From Lolium rigidum (taxonomy: Eukaryota > Streptophyta > Magnoliopsida > Poales > Poaceae), in assembly GCF_022539505.1 (NCBI RefSeq), contig NC_061508.1, positions 260,220,736 to 260,284,735 of the forward strand: a DNA stretch of 64,000 nucleotides. The letters are read 5' to 3'. The position numbers and the translations under genes are program-made. The notes under the pieces are model-generated. The model was not told where the DNA came from. It worked only from the letters and a program-made list of their open reading frames with translations, and did not search any database. Shown one piece after another: positions 1 to 11,147 of the stretch. Each line of letters opens with the position of its first letter. Position 1 is the first letter of the stretch.

Positions 1-1039
1 GGGGGTGGAGTTCAATTGCTGTCAGCTAACTGAACTATTACTCTCACTCCGTACTTGATTTTTATCTGTATGTTTGCTATTAATTCTTACTAGATGTTGG
101 TAATTCCTTTCCGGTGCAGATCGAACGTTTGGAAACTCACAAAATCCACATCGAAATATGTTCTGTGATTTATCTAGGTGTCGATTGACTTGCAACGTCT
201 CCGTGGATCATGACAACATGACCGTTCTATGCAAAATGTCCTACAAACTAAAGAGGCATTTAGTAAACTTTTTTTTTCCTTTTTGCAGCACACACCATTG
301 GAAGCCCAAAAAACCACAAAATGCAATATTACAGAGCTCAGCCAGCTTGCATCTGGTTCTCAGTGCTCCCTTTGATGGGTTGAAATCACCTGGACCAGAA
401 TGTGTTGACTGACTTGTGAGGTCTCCTAAGTCATCATGACCAACAAGAAAAGTAGCATTGCATTTTAATGTGGAAGTTGCGATCTCACTTCCACACCGCG
501 TCAAGTGTAATCATGAATATGCAGCAGCAAGGCAATCTGAGATTCAGAGGTGTCGAAGCAATCTCTCTCAGGCATCTACAGGTGATGAATCTACTTTTCC
601 CCAAGAAACCTTAACAACCATCTGTACCATCATTAATTATGGTGCCTTATCAGCACTTTTGCTTATGATACCGCGCTAAGAAACTACTATTGGAGAAGGC
701 CTTAGAAATTCATTATCTGTTAGTCTTTTACATTACATGATTCTGTATCTGTAGCTTCTCTCCAGCTGTCAGAATTATTATCTTTTACTTTGTGATGCCC
801 TCCGCTGCGGCACGACGACGGTCATGGTCATCTCCTTTCACATTGCATCAAATGCACCGTGGTCAACACTCATGGTCTTCTCGAGTACACCATGGTCAAG
901 GTCATCTCCTTGACATCGCACCAAATGCAGCACTGCCACATCCACAGGACCATGTCCTTTCACATGGAATCAAATACGCGTCATAGCCACTCAGGTCCCG
1001 TTCCAGTTTTTTTCGGGTCAACTGTAAGTCTCTCTAGCC
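1..1039. other. 5' intergenic stretch, no gene recognised
   Basis: Only short unconvincing reading frames are present. Around 823-930 there are two diverged direct copies of a segment containing GGTCATCTCCTT followed by CA-rich sequence (CATTGCATCAAATGCA and CATCGCACCAAATGCA), about 70 bases apart. This looks like a decayed local duplication in the upstream region of the receptor kinase. No transposon ends, tRNA or conserved protein piece was recognised. Confidence 0.4.
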
Positions 1040-1050
1040 ATAAATATATG
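1040..1050 (+). promoter_or_regulatory. Possible TATA box of the wall-associated kinase gene
   Basis: ATAAATATATG lies about 110 bases upstream of the ATG at 1162, a plausible distance for a plant TATA box plus a short 5' UTR. There is no direct evidence for the transcription start. Confidence 0.4.
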
Positions 1051-1161
1051 CATTAGGGAGGCAGCCATGAAATTAAGTGTTACCTAGAATAGAAGGCATG
1101 CACTGCTGCCTGGCCTCAACTTCTATAGTGCAAGGTTGTAGTGTAGAACCGTCGATCGATC

Positions 1162-4100
1162 ATGGGCATCTTGGTATTGGTTATCTCTGTGTTGGTACTC
1201 GGGTCACTAGGAAAGCTAACAGCTCTGTCATTCCTAGTTGTCACAAGCCAGCAGACTCCCAAGGGAAACTGGGCGCAACCATCACGTCTTGGTTTCACGC
1301 TTGATGGCTGCCCAACGAGCTGCGGCACTGTGATCTTCACCTATCCCTTTGGCATCGGGTCCAGATGCTCCCGCGGGCCTGACTTCAACCTCACCTGCAA
1401 CGACGCCACTCAGCCCCCCAGGCTCTTCTTGCGCGACGGCATCACCGAGGTGACTGACTTTGGCGATCCTGTTTGGAACTCAAACTTTATATGGACCTCC
1501 TTCTCTCATACGATCCCCATGAAACCTGGTGTCAATGTCTACAACTTGTCTCTGAAACCGCCTGGGAGGTCCTTCCATCTTTATTCTGTTGATCTAAACA
1601 TCACCGGCTGTGACCTGGAGGTGTACTCTGTTGAAGAGAACGCCATCCGGTCGATCTGCGCAACTGTGTGCCCAGATCCAGAAATCACAGAGATGGTAGC
1701 TATGCACAACTGTGATGGCTTTGGATGTTGTCGTGTACAAGTGGAAAACTATGCCAGCACTCATAAGTTCAAACTTGTCCACAACATAAAAAACACGAGC
1801 ACAGGCTCCAACCAGACCTCTCAGTTGTGGGATAAAATCAGCATAACTACTGATGGCTTAAAGCTCTCATGGGATATAGGGAATCAATCTGCCTGTGTTG
1901 CCTGTATCAGTGACCATGCTGAGTGTGGCTACAACTACGCTGCAGATGACCCCTACATGACATCAAGAAGTGGCTACAACTGTTTCTGCAACGATGGATA
2001 TACAGGCAACCCCTACATTCCACATGGCTGCTCCAACAATGACAAAGGTAACATTTTTTTTCCTAATTGAGTGGCGAAGCATTTTGGGCATTGGTAGTTT
2101 GGTACATGCTAACCTTTTACTGATCAATTTAGGGTATAATCCGATTCTGAGCAGGGCTGATTGCAACCGTTGGTGTGGTAACATTAGTGTGCAATTCCCA
2201 TTTGGCTTCGAAGAGGGCTGCTTTGCCAGGGAAGAGTTTCACTTCAACTGCACAAATAGAACATCATCCGCTTTCTTGTTGCATGAGGATTTGGAGATAA
2301 TCGGCATGGATGTTAATGAAGGGACCTTTAATGTCACCGTTGCGGACCAACGATTGGGGGATCCCATGTCTGATGGACCAGAACGAAGCGGTCTTTTTTC
2401 TGCATCGGGGTTATTTCTCTCTGTCAAATGGGTTGCTGCTCATCTAAGTTGCGCAGAGGCCCAACGGAATAGGTCGGGATATGCTTGTGTGAGTATCAAC
2501 AGCAAGTGTGTGGAAGTAAGCGCTGATGAGAGGTTCTATGCTGGTTACCGTTGCAAATGCTCAGATGGCTTCCAAGGAAATCCATACATCCAAAGTGGTT
2601 GTCAAGGTACTCCCTACCTCTAGGATCACAAATGATACACCCCGTTCCACTGGAGAAAATTGTACTGCTAGCTATTTCTTATAACTCTCTAAAACAAAGT
2701 TTTGCCTATGCATTTAAAGGCATGTATTATTACAGTAACTGCATGTTACTATTAGCCAGTGATTACTTCTATGTTTATCAATGTTTTAAATAGCCGGCTA
2801 TAGGCTATAGCCGCGGCCTCCCAAAACAGCTATAGCCCGGCTATAGCCGGCTATTGAAGGACTTTGGCACGTTTAGCCGGGCTATAGCAGTTAGACGCAT
2901 CATGCGGGAAAGGCTATAGCCGGCTATTTTAAACAGAGATGTTTATCATTCATTTATGTTTCGCGTAATTGGCTGATGTGCTGTTTTACGTTAACTGGAT
3001 GGTTTACTTTGGTCCATGTTAGTCCTATGACTCATGATATAAGAAGTTCTAAAAAATGTGCAATCCAAAAAAAACTCAGGTTTCATGATCAATGCACAGT
3101 AGATTTTTTTACCAACATGCACAATATCAGTTGCTCTTATAGGTAGTCGTGACATATATTTTCATAACATACAATTATTTCTATTCGAAACAAAATATTT
3201 ATCAACTTGGACAATATCTAACTGATATTATAGATTGTCATGAAATATATTTTCATTGTGTATAATTATTTCTATTTGAACAATATATTTTTCTAAAATG
3301 TATATCAAAGTGTTAATATGAAGACCATGGCGGCGGCCTAAAAAATCCGAATCAGTGGAAGTTCATATTTTTCAACGCACCTTATCAAGACTTTGTTATT
3401 CTCAGATATTAATGAATGCCTTCAACCGAACAAATGTAAAGGGTTCTGCCATAATACCAAAGGAAGCTTCAGGTGTACTAGTTGTCCTAGCAAGACTAAG
3501 TATGATCCATTGAAAATGCAGTGTACTAAGCTAAATCAGCCTCTACTCTTAGGTAATACTAAATCGTTGTTACATTTATGATAGACACGATAGAACATAG
3601 AACTTAAAGATCTTAACGTCTGCAGGTATTATTATTGGGTTGTCCTCTGGTTTTGGTGTTCTACTTCTGAGCTTCAGTGCAGTACTTCTCACGCGTAGGT
3701 GGAAAAAGAATGTTCAGAAGCAACTACGGAAGAATTATTTCCGGAAGAACAAAGGTCTTCTCCTACAAAAGTTGGTGTCCTCTGATGAGACTGCAAATGA
3801 CAAAACAACGATTTTCTCATTAGAAGAGCTTGAGAAGGCAACAAACAGCTTTGATCCTACACGTGTCATTGGCCGTGGGGGCCATGGCTTGGTTTACAAA
3901 GGCATGTTATCAGATCAACGTGTGGCTGCAATAAAAAAGTCTAAGGTCATAGAGGAGTGTGAGATCAGTCAATTCATCAATGAGGTCGCGGTCCTCACTC
4001 AGATAAATCACAGAAACATTGTGAAGCTCTTTGGATGTTGTCTCGAAACGGAGGTTCCATTGCTGGTGTATGATTATGTATCCAGTGGCTCACTTTCTGA

Positions 4101-4881
4101 AGTTCTCCATGCAGATCCAAATAATGGTGTTTCTTTGTCTTGGGGTGATTATTTAAGGATTGCCTTGGAAACAGCTGGTGCTCTGTCTTATCTCCACTCT
4201 TCAGCTTCAATATCTATCTTCCATCGGGATGTGAAGTCCTCAAATATACTCTTGGATGTGAACTACACAGCTAAAGTTTCAGATTTTGGCGCATCAAGAT
4301 TGGTTCCTATTCATCAAACACACATTGTCACGAATGTGCAGGGTACATTTGGATACTTAGATCCAGAGTATTTCCACACTAGACAGCTAAACGAGAAGAG
4401 CGATGTGTACAGTTTTGGTGTGGTACTAGTGGAGTTGCTTCTTAGGCTGAAGCCCGTTTTTACAAGTGAATCAGGCACAATCCAGAACTTGTCAAATTAT
4501 TTTCTCCAGGAGCTCAAGGAGGGGAGAATCACAAGTATTGTTGATTCTCAGGTCCTTGAGGAGGCAACTGAGGAAGAGATCAACGGTGTTTCCTCTCTTG
4601 CAGAGCTTTGTTTAAGACTGCATGGTGAAGAAAGACCCACCATGAAACAGGTGGAGATGGAATTGCAAAATCTGCTAACAAAACGGGTGAACTCATGTCA
4701 AGCTGATCCAAGTAATGAAGAGAAGATGCAACAAATTCCACTAACTCGAAGAAGAGCTAGAACTACTCGCCAATCTTCTGCAGCGGAATTGGGAGAGAGA
4801 GTTGACATGCGTTCAGGAGACAGCCAACGATGTTATAGCTTGGAGGGAGAGTTCATGTCATCTGCTAGCTTACCACGTTAG
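1162..4881 (+). CDS. Wall-associated receptor kinase (WAK) with duplicated extracellular module, 4 exons
   Basis: Exons are read as 1162-2047, 2133-2606, 3406-3552 and 3626-4881. All introns are GT/AG and all exon joins are phase 1, giving 920 residues. Residues 1-30 form a hydrophobic signal region. Exon 1 encodes a GUB_WAK-type cysteine-rich domain (about 50-115, YPFGIG) and an EGF-like tail (GNPYIPHGC). Exon 2 repeats the same plan ([10 protein letters not shown], then GNPYIQSGC). Exon 3 is a calcium-binding EGF module starting DINEC. Exon 4 starts with a membrane helix (about 503-525) and carries a Ser/Thr kinase: glycine loop GRGGHG near 585, lysine in VAAIKK near 606, HRD near 702, DFG near 722, so it is an RD kinase. 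WAKs sit in the plasma membrane, bind cell-wall pectin and signal in growth and defence. The open frame across all four exons suggests an intact gene. Expression and ligand are unknown. Confidence 0.9.
2781..2938. mobile_element. Mutator-like MITE in intron 2 of the WAK gene
   Basis: A 158-bp palindromic element. The left end TTTTAAATAGCCGGCTATA is the inverted counterpart of the right end TATAGCCGGCTATTTTAAA, and GCTATAGCC units recur inside. The 10-base flank ATGTTTATCA occurs on both sides (2771-2780 and 2939-2948). A 9-10 bp target-site duplication is typical of the Mutator superfamily. No coding capacity. Confidence 0.8.
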
Positions 4882-6798
4882 ACGAGTCTGTTGAGATCAC
4901 GTAATAGGTCAATTTATGGCTAGATAATTTAGGGCATAATGATTGTGTAACTTTCCAAGGTTGGAATTATGCCCGTTTATGTATGTAACCTGAATTTTAT
5001 TACTTTGAGATGTGGAGTGAATCACTGGCATGTGTATGGTGTTAATGAGACTAGGGTCTTTGGATGAGAAGTTCCTACAGCTAAGTACAAAAATGCTAAT
5101 TTATAATATTCATAGTCATACCTCCAGCATCGTGATTATTCATTCCTTATGTTCTTTAAATTGTCGTTGAACTACAACTGTTGTTTCTTGATCCTCCCAT
5201 AATATGTTGCTCTTCTGTTTGATCAGTAATTTTTTTTAACTTTCTCCGCTTTCAGGTAAAGAACTTTATAGATATGTGGAACAAAGATGATGACTTCCGC
5301 AGTTGAAGCAGACAAGTTTAGCACTCTGAAAATCATTCAGAGAAAAATAAATTACCATGTTCATTGTGCGGCATCTGGTTCTCCACTGGTCTTGCTTTAC
5401 TTTAATCCCTGTCAGGAGAGGTGTAGACAAACTCAACCTGGGGCTTCATGGCTTCATGCTTTGAGCAAAGATTTCATGCGGATCAGGTACAGTTCTAGTT
5501 CCTGTGTTGGCAAGATTTTATCGGGAGGGCTAAGTTTTGTGCCCTGATACCAATTGAAATTATGCTACTGGCATTGGCATTGCTTTCACTGAAACTACTG
5601 GTCTACACTACTATAGAAAAAATGGAAATAATGATGAAAATAACAATGAAAAGTTGATACAATTGCGCTCCTACAAAGTAAAGTAGCCGTTCACTTTAAC
5701 TGTTTGTCTTATTTGATCTATTGTTTTCCATGTCTTCTCTCAATAGTGGAAAACTACCCGTCCTACTGGCTATAGAATCACACGAAATGTCCTTTATCAA
5801 GTCTGAAATTCCTTGGCCTTTTTTGTTCATGTTGTCATGGGCTGCGAATGGAAATCCTTTCACAATAGCACAATGAACGAGGCTAGTTACGTACAATGAG
5901 AATGGAACTTCAATTAGCATCCGTTTGTCCTGGCTTGTCAGCAGTGGTTTATCTCCATATGAAAAATCAAATCTAGCTTTGGTATGTGTTGCTCCTTCTG
6001 CATTCGTCCTTGAGGAGATCTTAGTCCTGCTGGTATTTCTGGGAATACGTAGATTTAGGTGTGATTTGCACATGTAAATGGCTTAACAATGCTTTTGCCA
6101 GATCAATGGTGTTATATAAAAGGGTGGAATCAGAAGTAGTCATTGAGTGCTATAATCTTATCTTTGATTTGTTTACCTTCTGTTGAATAGTAAGTTGGTT
6201 TTCTCATTTTTATTTCTTCTATGCATCTTGCCACATTTATTTGATCATGGAAGAGCTCAAAACTGAGAGTATGTTTCATCAAGGTATAGTTGCAGAACCT
6301 GTTTGCTGAACTTAAACGAATGGAACCGAAAATCTCCTAGGATTTAAGCTTTCATTCTTACTTGGTATCTGCAGAACAAGGGCTGGAACCACCATATATA
6401 CAGCTCTTTTTTTTTCTCTTGACAACTTTATAGATATAGTATTAGTGGATCAAGATGGACACTAATAAAATGCCGTGTAGATTGGGATTGGTAGTGGAAT
6501 AGTACTAGCAGATATGACTTCCGCTAGCTAGTCAGCCGTCTCTTCTGACCATGCTGCTGTAGAGACAGGCTGGATTTGTGTGGCGTCACAATCAGCACAC
6601 TGTGCAGCTTGCTCCACATTTCCACAATGCAACATGCATTTCTTCTTCCCGGTGCCTGTCCTAGTCTTCGTGTAATGGGAAGACTTCGTCTTGGCTCCAT
6701 GCTACTACAGTTAACGTCAATATATTTTCTTTGAAAAACCCTTGAATTGATAATCTGTACTGCATTACAGTCTTGAAGCAAGATTCATCAGCTCTGAC
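4882..6798. other. WAK 3' region and intergenic DNA, no gene recognised
   Basis: About 1.9 kb of AT-rich sequence holding the presumed WAK 3' UTR and the upstream region of the DUF26 kinase. The reading frames at 5287-5547 (+) and 5696-6073 (-) have no recognisable domain and no homopolymer or splice context that supports them. A run CATATATACAG near 6391 could be a TATA box but is about 400 bases from the next ATG. Confidence 0.4.
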
Positions 6799-8781
6799 AT
6801 GGATGTCATCCTCTACAGTTGCAGTCCCATGGCTTTGCCTCGCCGGCGCCTCCTCCTCCTCGCTGTCATCGTTGTCGCAATCGTCTTCCTCCCACAGGTG
6901 TTCTCCCAGCTTCCCAACATATGTGGGACAAAGGCCAATGGCAGGTATGCCTGCCCCGATTGCTCTACCTCTGCTGCAGCCACCTCAAATCGCAGCGCCG
7001 GCTTCGAAGCCAACCTCCTCGAGCTCCAGGCCTCTCTCCAAAACATGGCCCCTGCCGACGCCAGCTTCCTGAACGCCACATTCGCCACCGCTGACGGCGA
7101 CATGGCGGACACGGTTTATGGCCTTGCCATGTGCTTCGCCGATGCCGAGCAGTCCGACTGCTCCGCCTGCCTTGCTGGCGCGGCAGCTGAGCTGGCCGGG
7201 ACCCGGTGTGCAGGCCACAAGGACATGGTCCTCTGGTACTCGCACTGCCTCGTGCGCTACAACGACACCGCCTTCTTTGGCACTGCAGACACGTCGCCGG
7301 CGCAGCGGTTTGACGTGCCCAACCCCAACAACTTCTCCAACCCGGTGAGCCTGGGTGTGGCACGGCAGAGGTTGGCCTCTCGGATGCTCCCCGCGGCGGC
7401 GGCCTCGGGGGTTCGGTTTACCTTCGACAGCGAGGAGGTCACCGCAAACACGACGCTGTATGGGCTGGCGCAATGCTCGAGGGACCTCCTGGCCGAGGAG
7501 TGCAGCCGGTGCTTGGCGTCGCACACGGCCTGGTTGGCTGGATGCTGCGCCGATATGGATGGTGTCCGTCTCAATGGACCCAGCTGCTACCTGCGCTATG
7601 AATTCATGGGCTTCATCCCGAGCATGCCACCGTCCATGACGCCACTACTACCTCTAGCTCCAGCTTCTGTGCCAGGTACTCCCTCTGGAAGGAAGAACGC
7701 CAGGATATACATACTAGTTGGTACCCTGAGCGCATTAGCGCTGCTGTCCTTCTTTCTTGGAGCACTCCTGTGCTACAAGAAGAAACGGTATTTCTCACTT
7801 CCTCCCATGCCCTGGAAGAGGGACACGCCAAAGATTGAATCTTTCCTGCAGCGGCAACATCCGAGGAGATACAGCTACTCGCAAGTGAAACAGATGACGA
7901 AATCTTTCGCGCACAGGCTCGGCCAAGGCGGAAATGGCGTGGTCTACAAAGGCAGCCTCCCGGATGGCCATGAGATTGCTGTGAAGATGCTCAAGGACAA
8001 CAAAGACGTCGATGGTGAGGATTTCATGACCGAGGTCGCCAGCATCAGCCAAACCTCCCATGTCAACGTCGTCACGCTGCTGGGATTCTGCTTGCAAGGG
8101 AGATCGAAAAGGGGCCTCATCTACGAGTTCATGCCTAACGGCTCCCTCGAAAGGTACAGTTTTGGGCAAGCCACTGGGCACTCGCTCGGCTGGGAGACCC
8201 TTTTTGACATTGCTGTTGGCATCGCGAGAGGCTTCGAGTATCTGCACCGAGGTTGCAACGCGCACATTGTGCATTTCGACATCAAGCCTCACAATATCCT
8301 CCTGGACCGGGACTTCCGGCCTAAGATCTCCGATTTTGGACTTGCCAAGTTGTGCTCCCAGAAAGAGAGCACTATCGCAGTGTCCATCGTTGGAGCCCGG
8401 GGAACGATCGGGTACATCGCGCCCGAGGTGTTTTCGAGGGGAGTAGGGGCAGTCACTAGCAAGTCCGATGTCTACAGCTATGGCATGATGGTCCTTGAGA
8501 TGTCTGGGGCTAGGAGAAGCATGGACGCTGACGAGGTTCCTGGTTCAGAGACCAGCAACAGCAGCAAGTATTTCCCCCAGTGTTTGTATGAAGGTCTAGA
8601 TCAGTTCTGCACAAGGGCCTGTGAGATCGATAGCGAGGCTACCGAGCTGGTGAGGAAGATGGTGGTGGTTGGGCTGTGGTGTGTGCAAATCTCCCCCTCG
8701 GGTCGGCCTTCCATGAGCAGAGTGGTCGAGATGCTGGAGAAGAGCACTGAAGAGCTTCAGCTACCACCACATGGACCTTGA
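6799..8781 (+). CDS. DUF26 (cysteine-rich) receptor-like kinase with LRK10L-type kinase domain, intronless
   Basis: An uninterrupted 660-residue frame. Residues 11-36 form a signal peptide (the start could also be Met11). Two DUF26/gnk2 domains follow, each with the C-X8-C-X2-C signature: Cys112/121/124 and Cys226/235/238. A membrane helix lies at about 302-325. The kinase has the glycine loop GQGGNG near 375-380, Lys396 in IAVKM, HFD at 492-494 in place of HRD, and DFG at 512-514. The segment HFDIKPHNILLD and the following ARGTIGYIAPE block are typical of LRK10L/PR5K/SD-2b kinases (non-RD), whereas ordinary cysteine-rich kinases have HRDLKASNILLD. So the ectodomain and kinase domain look drawn from different receptor classes. 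Likely role: plasma-membrane sensing in stress or defence (inference). The lack of introns in the kinase region also fits the LRK10L class better than classical CRKs. Confidence 0.88.
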   Translation: MDVILYSCSPMALPRRRLLLLAVIVVAIVFLPQVFSQLPNICGTKANGRYACPDCSTSAAATSNRSAGFEANLLELQASLQNMAPADASFLNATFATADGDMADTVYGLAMCFADAEQSDCSACLAGAAAELAGTRCAGHKDMVLWYSHCLVRYNDTAFFGTADTSPAQRFDVPNPNNFSNPVSLGVARQRLASRMLPAAAASGVRFTFDSEEVTANTTLYGLAQCSRDLLAEECSRCLASHTAWLAGCCADMDGVRLNGPSCYLRYEFMGFIPSMPPSMTPLLPLAPASVPGTPSGRKNARIYILVGTLSALALLSFFLGALLCYKKKRYFSLPPMPWKRDTPKIESFLQRQHPRRYSYSQVKQMTKSFAHRLGQGGNGVVYKGSLPDGHEIAVKMLKDNKDVDGEDFMTEVASISQTSHVNVVTLLGFCLQGRSKRGLIYEFMPNGSLERYSFGQATGHSLGWETLFDIAVGIARGFEYLHRGCNAHIVHFDIKPHNILLDRDFRPKISDFGLAKLCSQKESTIAVSIVGARGTIGYIAPEVFSRGVGAVTSKSDVYSYGMMVLEMSGARRSMDADEVPGSETSNSSKYFPQCLYEGLDQFCTRACEIDSEATELVRKMVVVGLWCVQISPSGRPSMSRVVEMLEKSTEELQLPPHGP

Positions 8782-9179
8782 ACACGCAGACGCTTTGTGT
8801 ATCATTGTGAAGGAATAATGCAGTTAATTGTACAACTCATTGATCGATGGATGCTTCGTTCAGGTTACTGAACTCTTTGAAACTAAAGTGAATGGTTTCA
8901 TTCGGTGATGTATGCACTAGCATTTCTTGTTGTGCCCTTACTCTGAATTCACATCTCAAGTCTTGAAATTATTGTGTACAGGACAAGCCCAACGGCCATT
9001 TACATTTTTCTATCCGCAAATAACCACAACAAAAAATATATGCGCTCAAATAATATTAAATTCGAGGGAAATAAGCTTTTGCATAGTTCAATTTTCCTTT
9101 AACCATTCTTTGACATTAAAGATGCAAGTCCACCTACTATTAGAACGATGTCTTTGATAATGAGTAGTTCCAAGTCTTT

Positions 9180-9533
9180 TGGCTCTCTCATTCCTCCTTA
9201 TCTCTCTAGCAGGCTTTCTCAATTGCTTAGCCAGTCCTCGCCTGAGCTGTGCGTCTTCAGGTACTAGTTCATATACTCATTGTCATCATCATCTGGCAGT
9301 TGGACAGGTGGTGCATATTCAAAGTGTTCAATTGTCTGCTGCTCTGCAACTTTAGAGTTTACAAGTGCTAGCTGCAGTGCAGCTTCTCTTTCAGCAACAT
9401 GCTGCTGCACTGCATCTTCAGAATCAACATTCGGCACTGCATCTTCAGAATCAACATTCGGCACTGCATCTTCAGAATCAACAACATGCTGCTGCATTGC
9501 TTCGTCAGGGTCAACAACACTCTTCCTCCTCAC
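9180..9533 (-). pseudogene. Remnant acidic repeat ORF, function unknown
   Basis: On the minus strand an 89-residue frame (9533-9264) contains three copies of the nonapeptide unit DSEDAVPNV or close variants, then an acidic segment (PDDDDNEYMN). Just downstream another frame reads as basic and helical (roughly 9270-9130, LRRGLAKQLRKPAREIRRNERAKR shortened here to its LRR...AKR outline), suggesting a frameshift within an older coding sequence. I do not recognise the family; a piece of a transposon-encoded or host nuclear protein is possible. The LINE poly-A end lies directly next to it, so the LINE may have broken the gene. Confidence 0.3.
9409..9483. repeat. 27-bp minisatellite, about 2.8 copies
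   Basis: The unit ACTGCATCTTCAGAATCAAC plus ATTCGGC (27 bases) is repeated at 9409, 9436 and partly at 9463. Because the period is a multiple of three it keeps the minus-strand reading frame and encodes the repeated nonapeptide. Confidence 0.85.
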
Positions 9534-9566
9534 TTCAAGCTTACTAGGTGCTGCAAATGCAGGGAC

Positions 9567-10525
9567 TTTTTTTAAAACGGGGACAAAAGCTTTGCCCCAT
9601 TCGATTAATTAAGTATAGTGTTTTACAAAACCGTCAAGTTTTATTACACGAATTACTCTTCTAGCATCATTTCGCCCAAATGTTTCGCATCCGCTAGCAT
9701 GCAAAGATGCGCCTCTTTCTTAATCTTATCGAACACTATATGTGTGGGAGCTTGCTTGTCGTGGAAGACCCTAGCATTGCGTTTGGAGTAGAGCCTCCCG
9801 ACATCATGCTCCACCAATCTGAGATGCCAAAACCCACCCAAAGCCTTGTGTTGATGGCCGGAATACCCAACCAATCCTTGATGAGGTTCCAAAGACGAGT
9901 GGTGAAACCAAGGAATGAAGAGATGATCCACGGATTCCGCACGAGTGGTGAAACCGGTCCGCCATCTAAATCATATTTTGGTTTGCAATCCAAGCGAAGA
10001 ACTTGACTTTCGAAGACGCCCATGGTTTCAAACCGATTTATTCATGGATGAGTGAATTGATCCCAAGAATTGCACCTCGTAAGTCATTTTGGTTTAATAT
10101 TGGCCATTCGTTGTGAGTCTCCACGTGATGTCATCCTCAATATCTTGGCGTAGTTGAACATTGGCAATTAGGGACCAAAGCTCAACAAATTGGGAGAGGT
10201 GGTCTAAGGTAAAAAGGACGTGCAAGTAAATTTTCCCCACCCATGGGCCTTCGTACATCACTCGTGAGACCTTCCAATTGTTCCTTTTGGATGTGGCATA
10301 GATGAGCGGGGCTATGTTATTGGGCTTGCTTCCCTCAAGCTACGGGGCTTGCCAAAATGGGGTCTTCCTCCCATTGCCAAGGCTGATTACCTCTATGGCT
10401 GGAATAAGTTTTTGGAACTTATACTTGAACGAATCCAGCATGCTTTTCATTATCTGCCCCCAGATGGTTTTTTTAATGAAAATTCTCTTATTGGATTATC
10501 TCCTCACCATTTCATACTTCCCGGT
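9567..10525 (-). mobile_element. LINE (non-LTR retrotransposon) 3' part, degenerate
   Basis: Read on the minus strand, the sequence gives the C-terminal part of a plant LINE ORF2. There is a GNGRKTPFW block near 10380, a WRLT-TNGQY block near 10100, a TTRLWNLIKDW segment near 9890, and a C-terminal stretch with KRNARVFHDK and IKKEAHL near 9720. Several stops and frameshifts interrupt it. The 3' end is marked by a short poly-A (T run at 9567-9573). It ends abruptly at 10525, where Gypsy element 1 begins, and a short continuation lies beyond 42073. Confidence 0.75.
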
Positions 10526-11069
10526 TGATGTGGGCATTACCCTTCGGGTAACTAATATTGCGCTACCTCCTACAGGCCAACCAGGGGCCCATGAAGATCA
10601 TCCACCAACCAAGGTGGGCCGCTATGTCGGTTCGCATGAAGGATTCTTGAAGGGCAAGGCAAGGAGACGAAGAATCAATGAAAGTTAGATATAGCACCCT
10701 TTATAATCTAGTCGTACCCGGACAGATCTCTCGAGACCCGGCTCCCAATATAAGGGCCAGGAGAGGGGCTGCCGAGGGACACACGATCAATCTAGCCTTA
10801 ACCACCGTAAAGTCAAGACTTAGGTCATACACAAATCTAGCTTCCCGTCGAGTTCTTAGTCAAAGCCTTCAGCTACCCCGTTGTAACCTGATATTCTCAA
10901 TAATCAAGACCAGACAAGCAGAAAGTAAGGGTTTTACCTCGTCGAGGGCCCCGAACCTGGGTAAATCTCTCTCCTCGTTTGTTTGGTATCCGATGTCTCC
11001 TGTTAGCTTGCAGGATTCCGTCAACCCTAAGCCCCTCAAGGTGGGCATTGCCGAGGAGTACCCTCGACA
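10526..11069 (+). repeat. Element 1 left (5') LTR
   Basis: TG...CA ends, 544 bp. It contains AATATAAGG near 10749, a probable TATA box. It differs from the right copy by roughly 5 % of positions and by a replaced segment of about 20 bases near 10675-10705. Confidence 0.93.
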
Positions 11070-11071
11070 AT

Positions 11072-11089
11072 TGGCGCCGTCTGTGGGAA
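11072..11089 (+). other. Primer binding site of element 1
   Basis: TGGCGCCGTCTGTGGGAA starts two bases after the LTR. The first nine bases pair with the 3' end of tRNA-Asp, the primer used by many plant Gypsy elements; the rest does not match perfectly. Confidence 0.7.
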
Positions 11090-11147
11090 CCCTGCCGGCA
11101 CAAGGCACGTCATCGGCAGTTCCGGTCACATCAGCAGCGTTTGTGTT

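Noticed and set aside
5600..5630. CACTACTATAGAAAAA, similar to the end of a CACTA transposon
   Set aside because: No opposite terminus, subterminal repeats or 3-bp duplication was found.
5696..6073. 125-codon minus-strand frame
   Set aside because: No motif, no splice support, AT-rich composition; likely chance.
6965..7524. Long minus-strand frames opposite the DUF26 kinase
   Set aside because: Shadow frames caused by the high GC content of the real gene.
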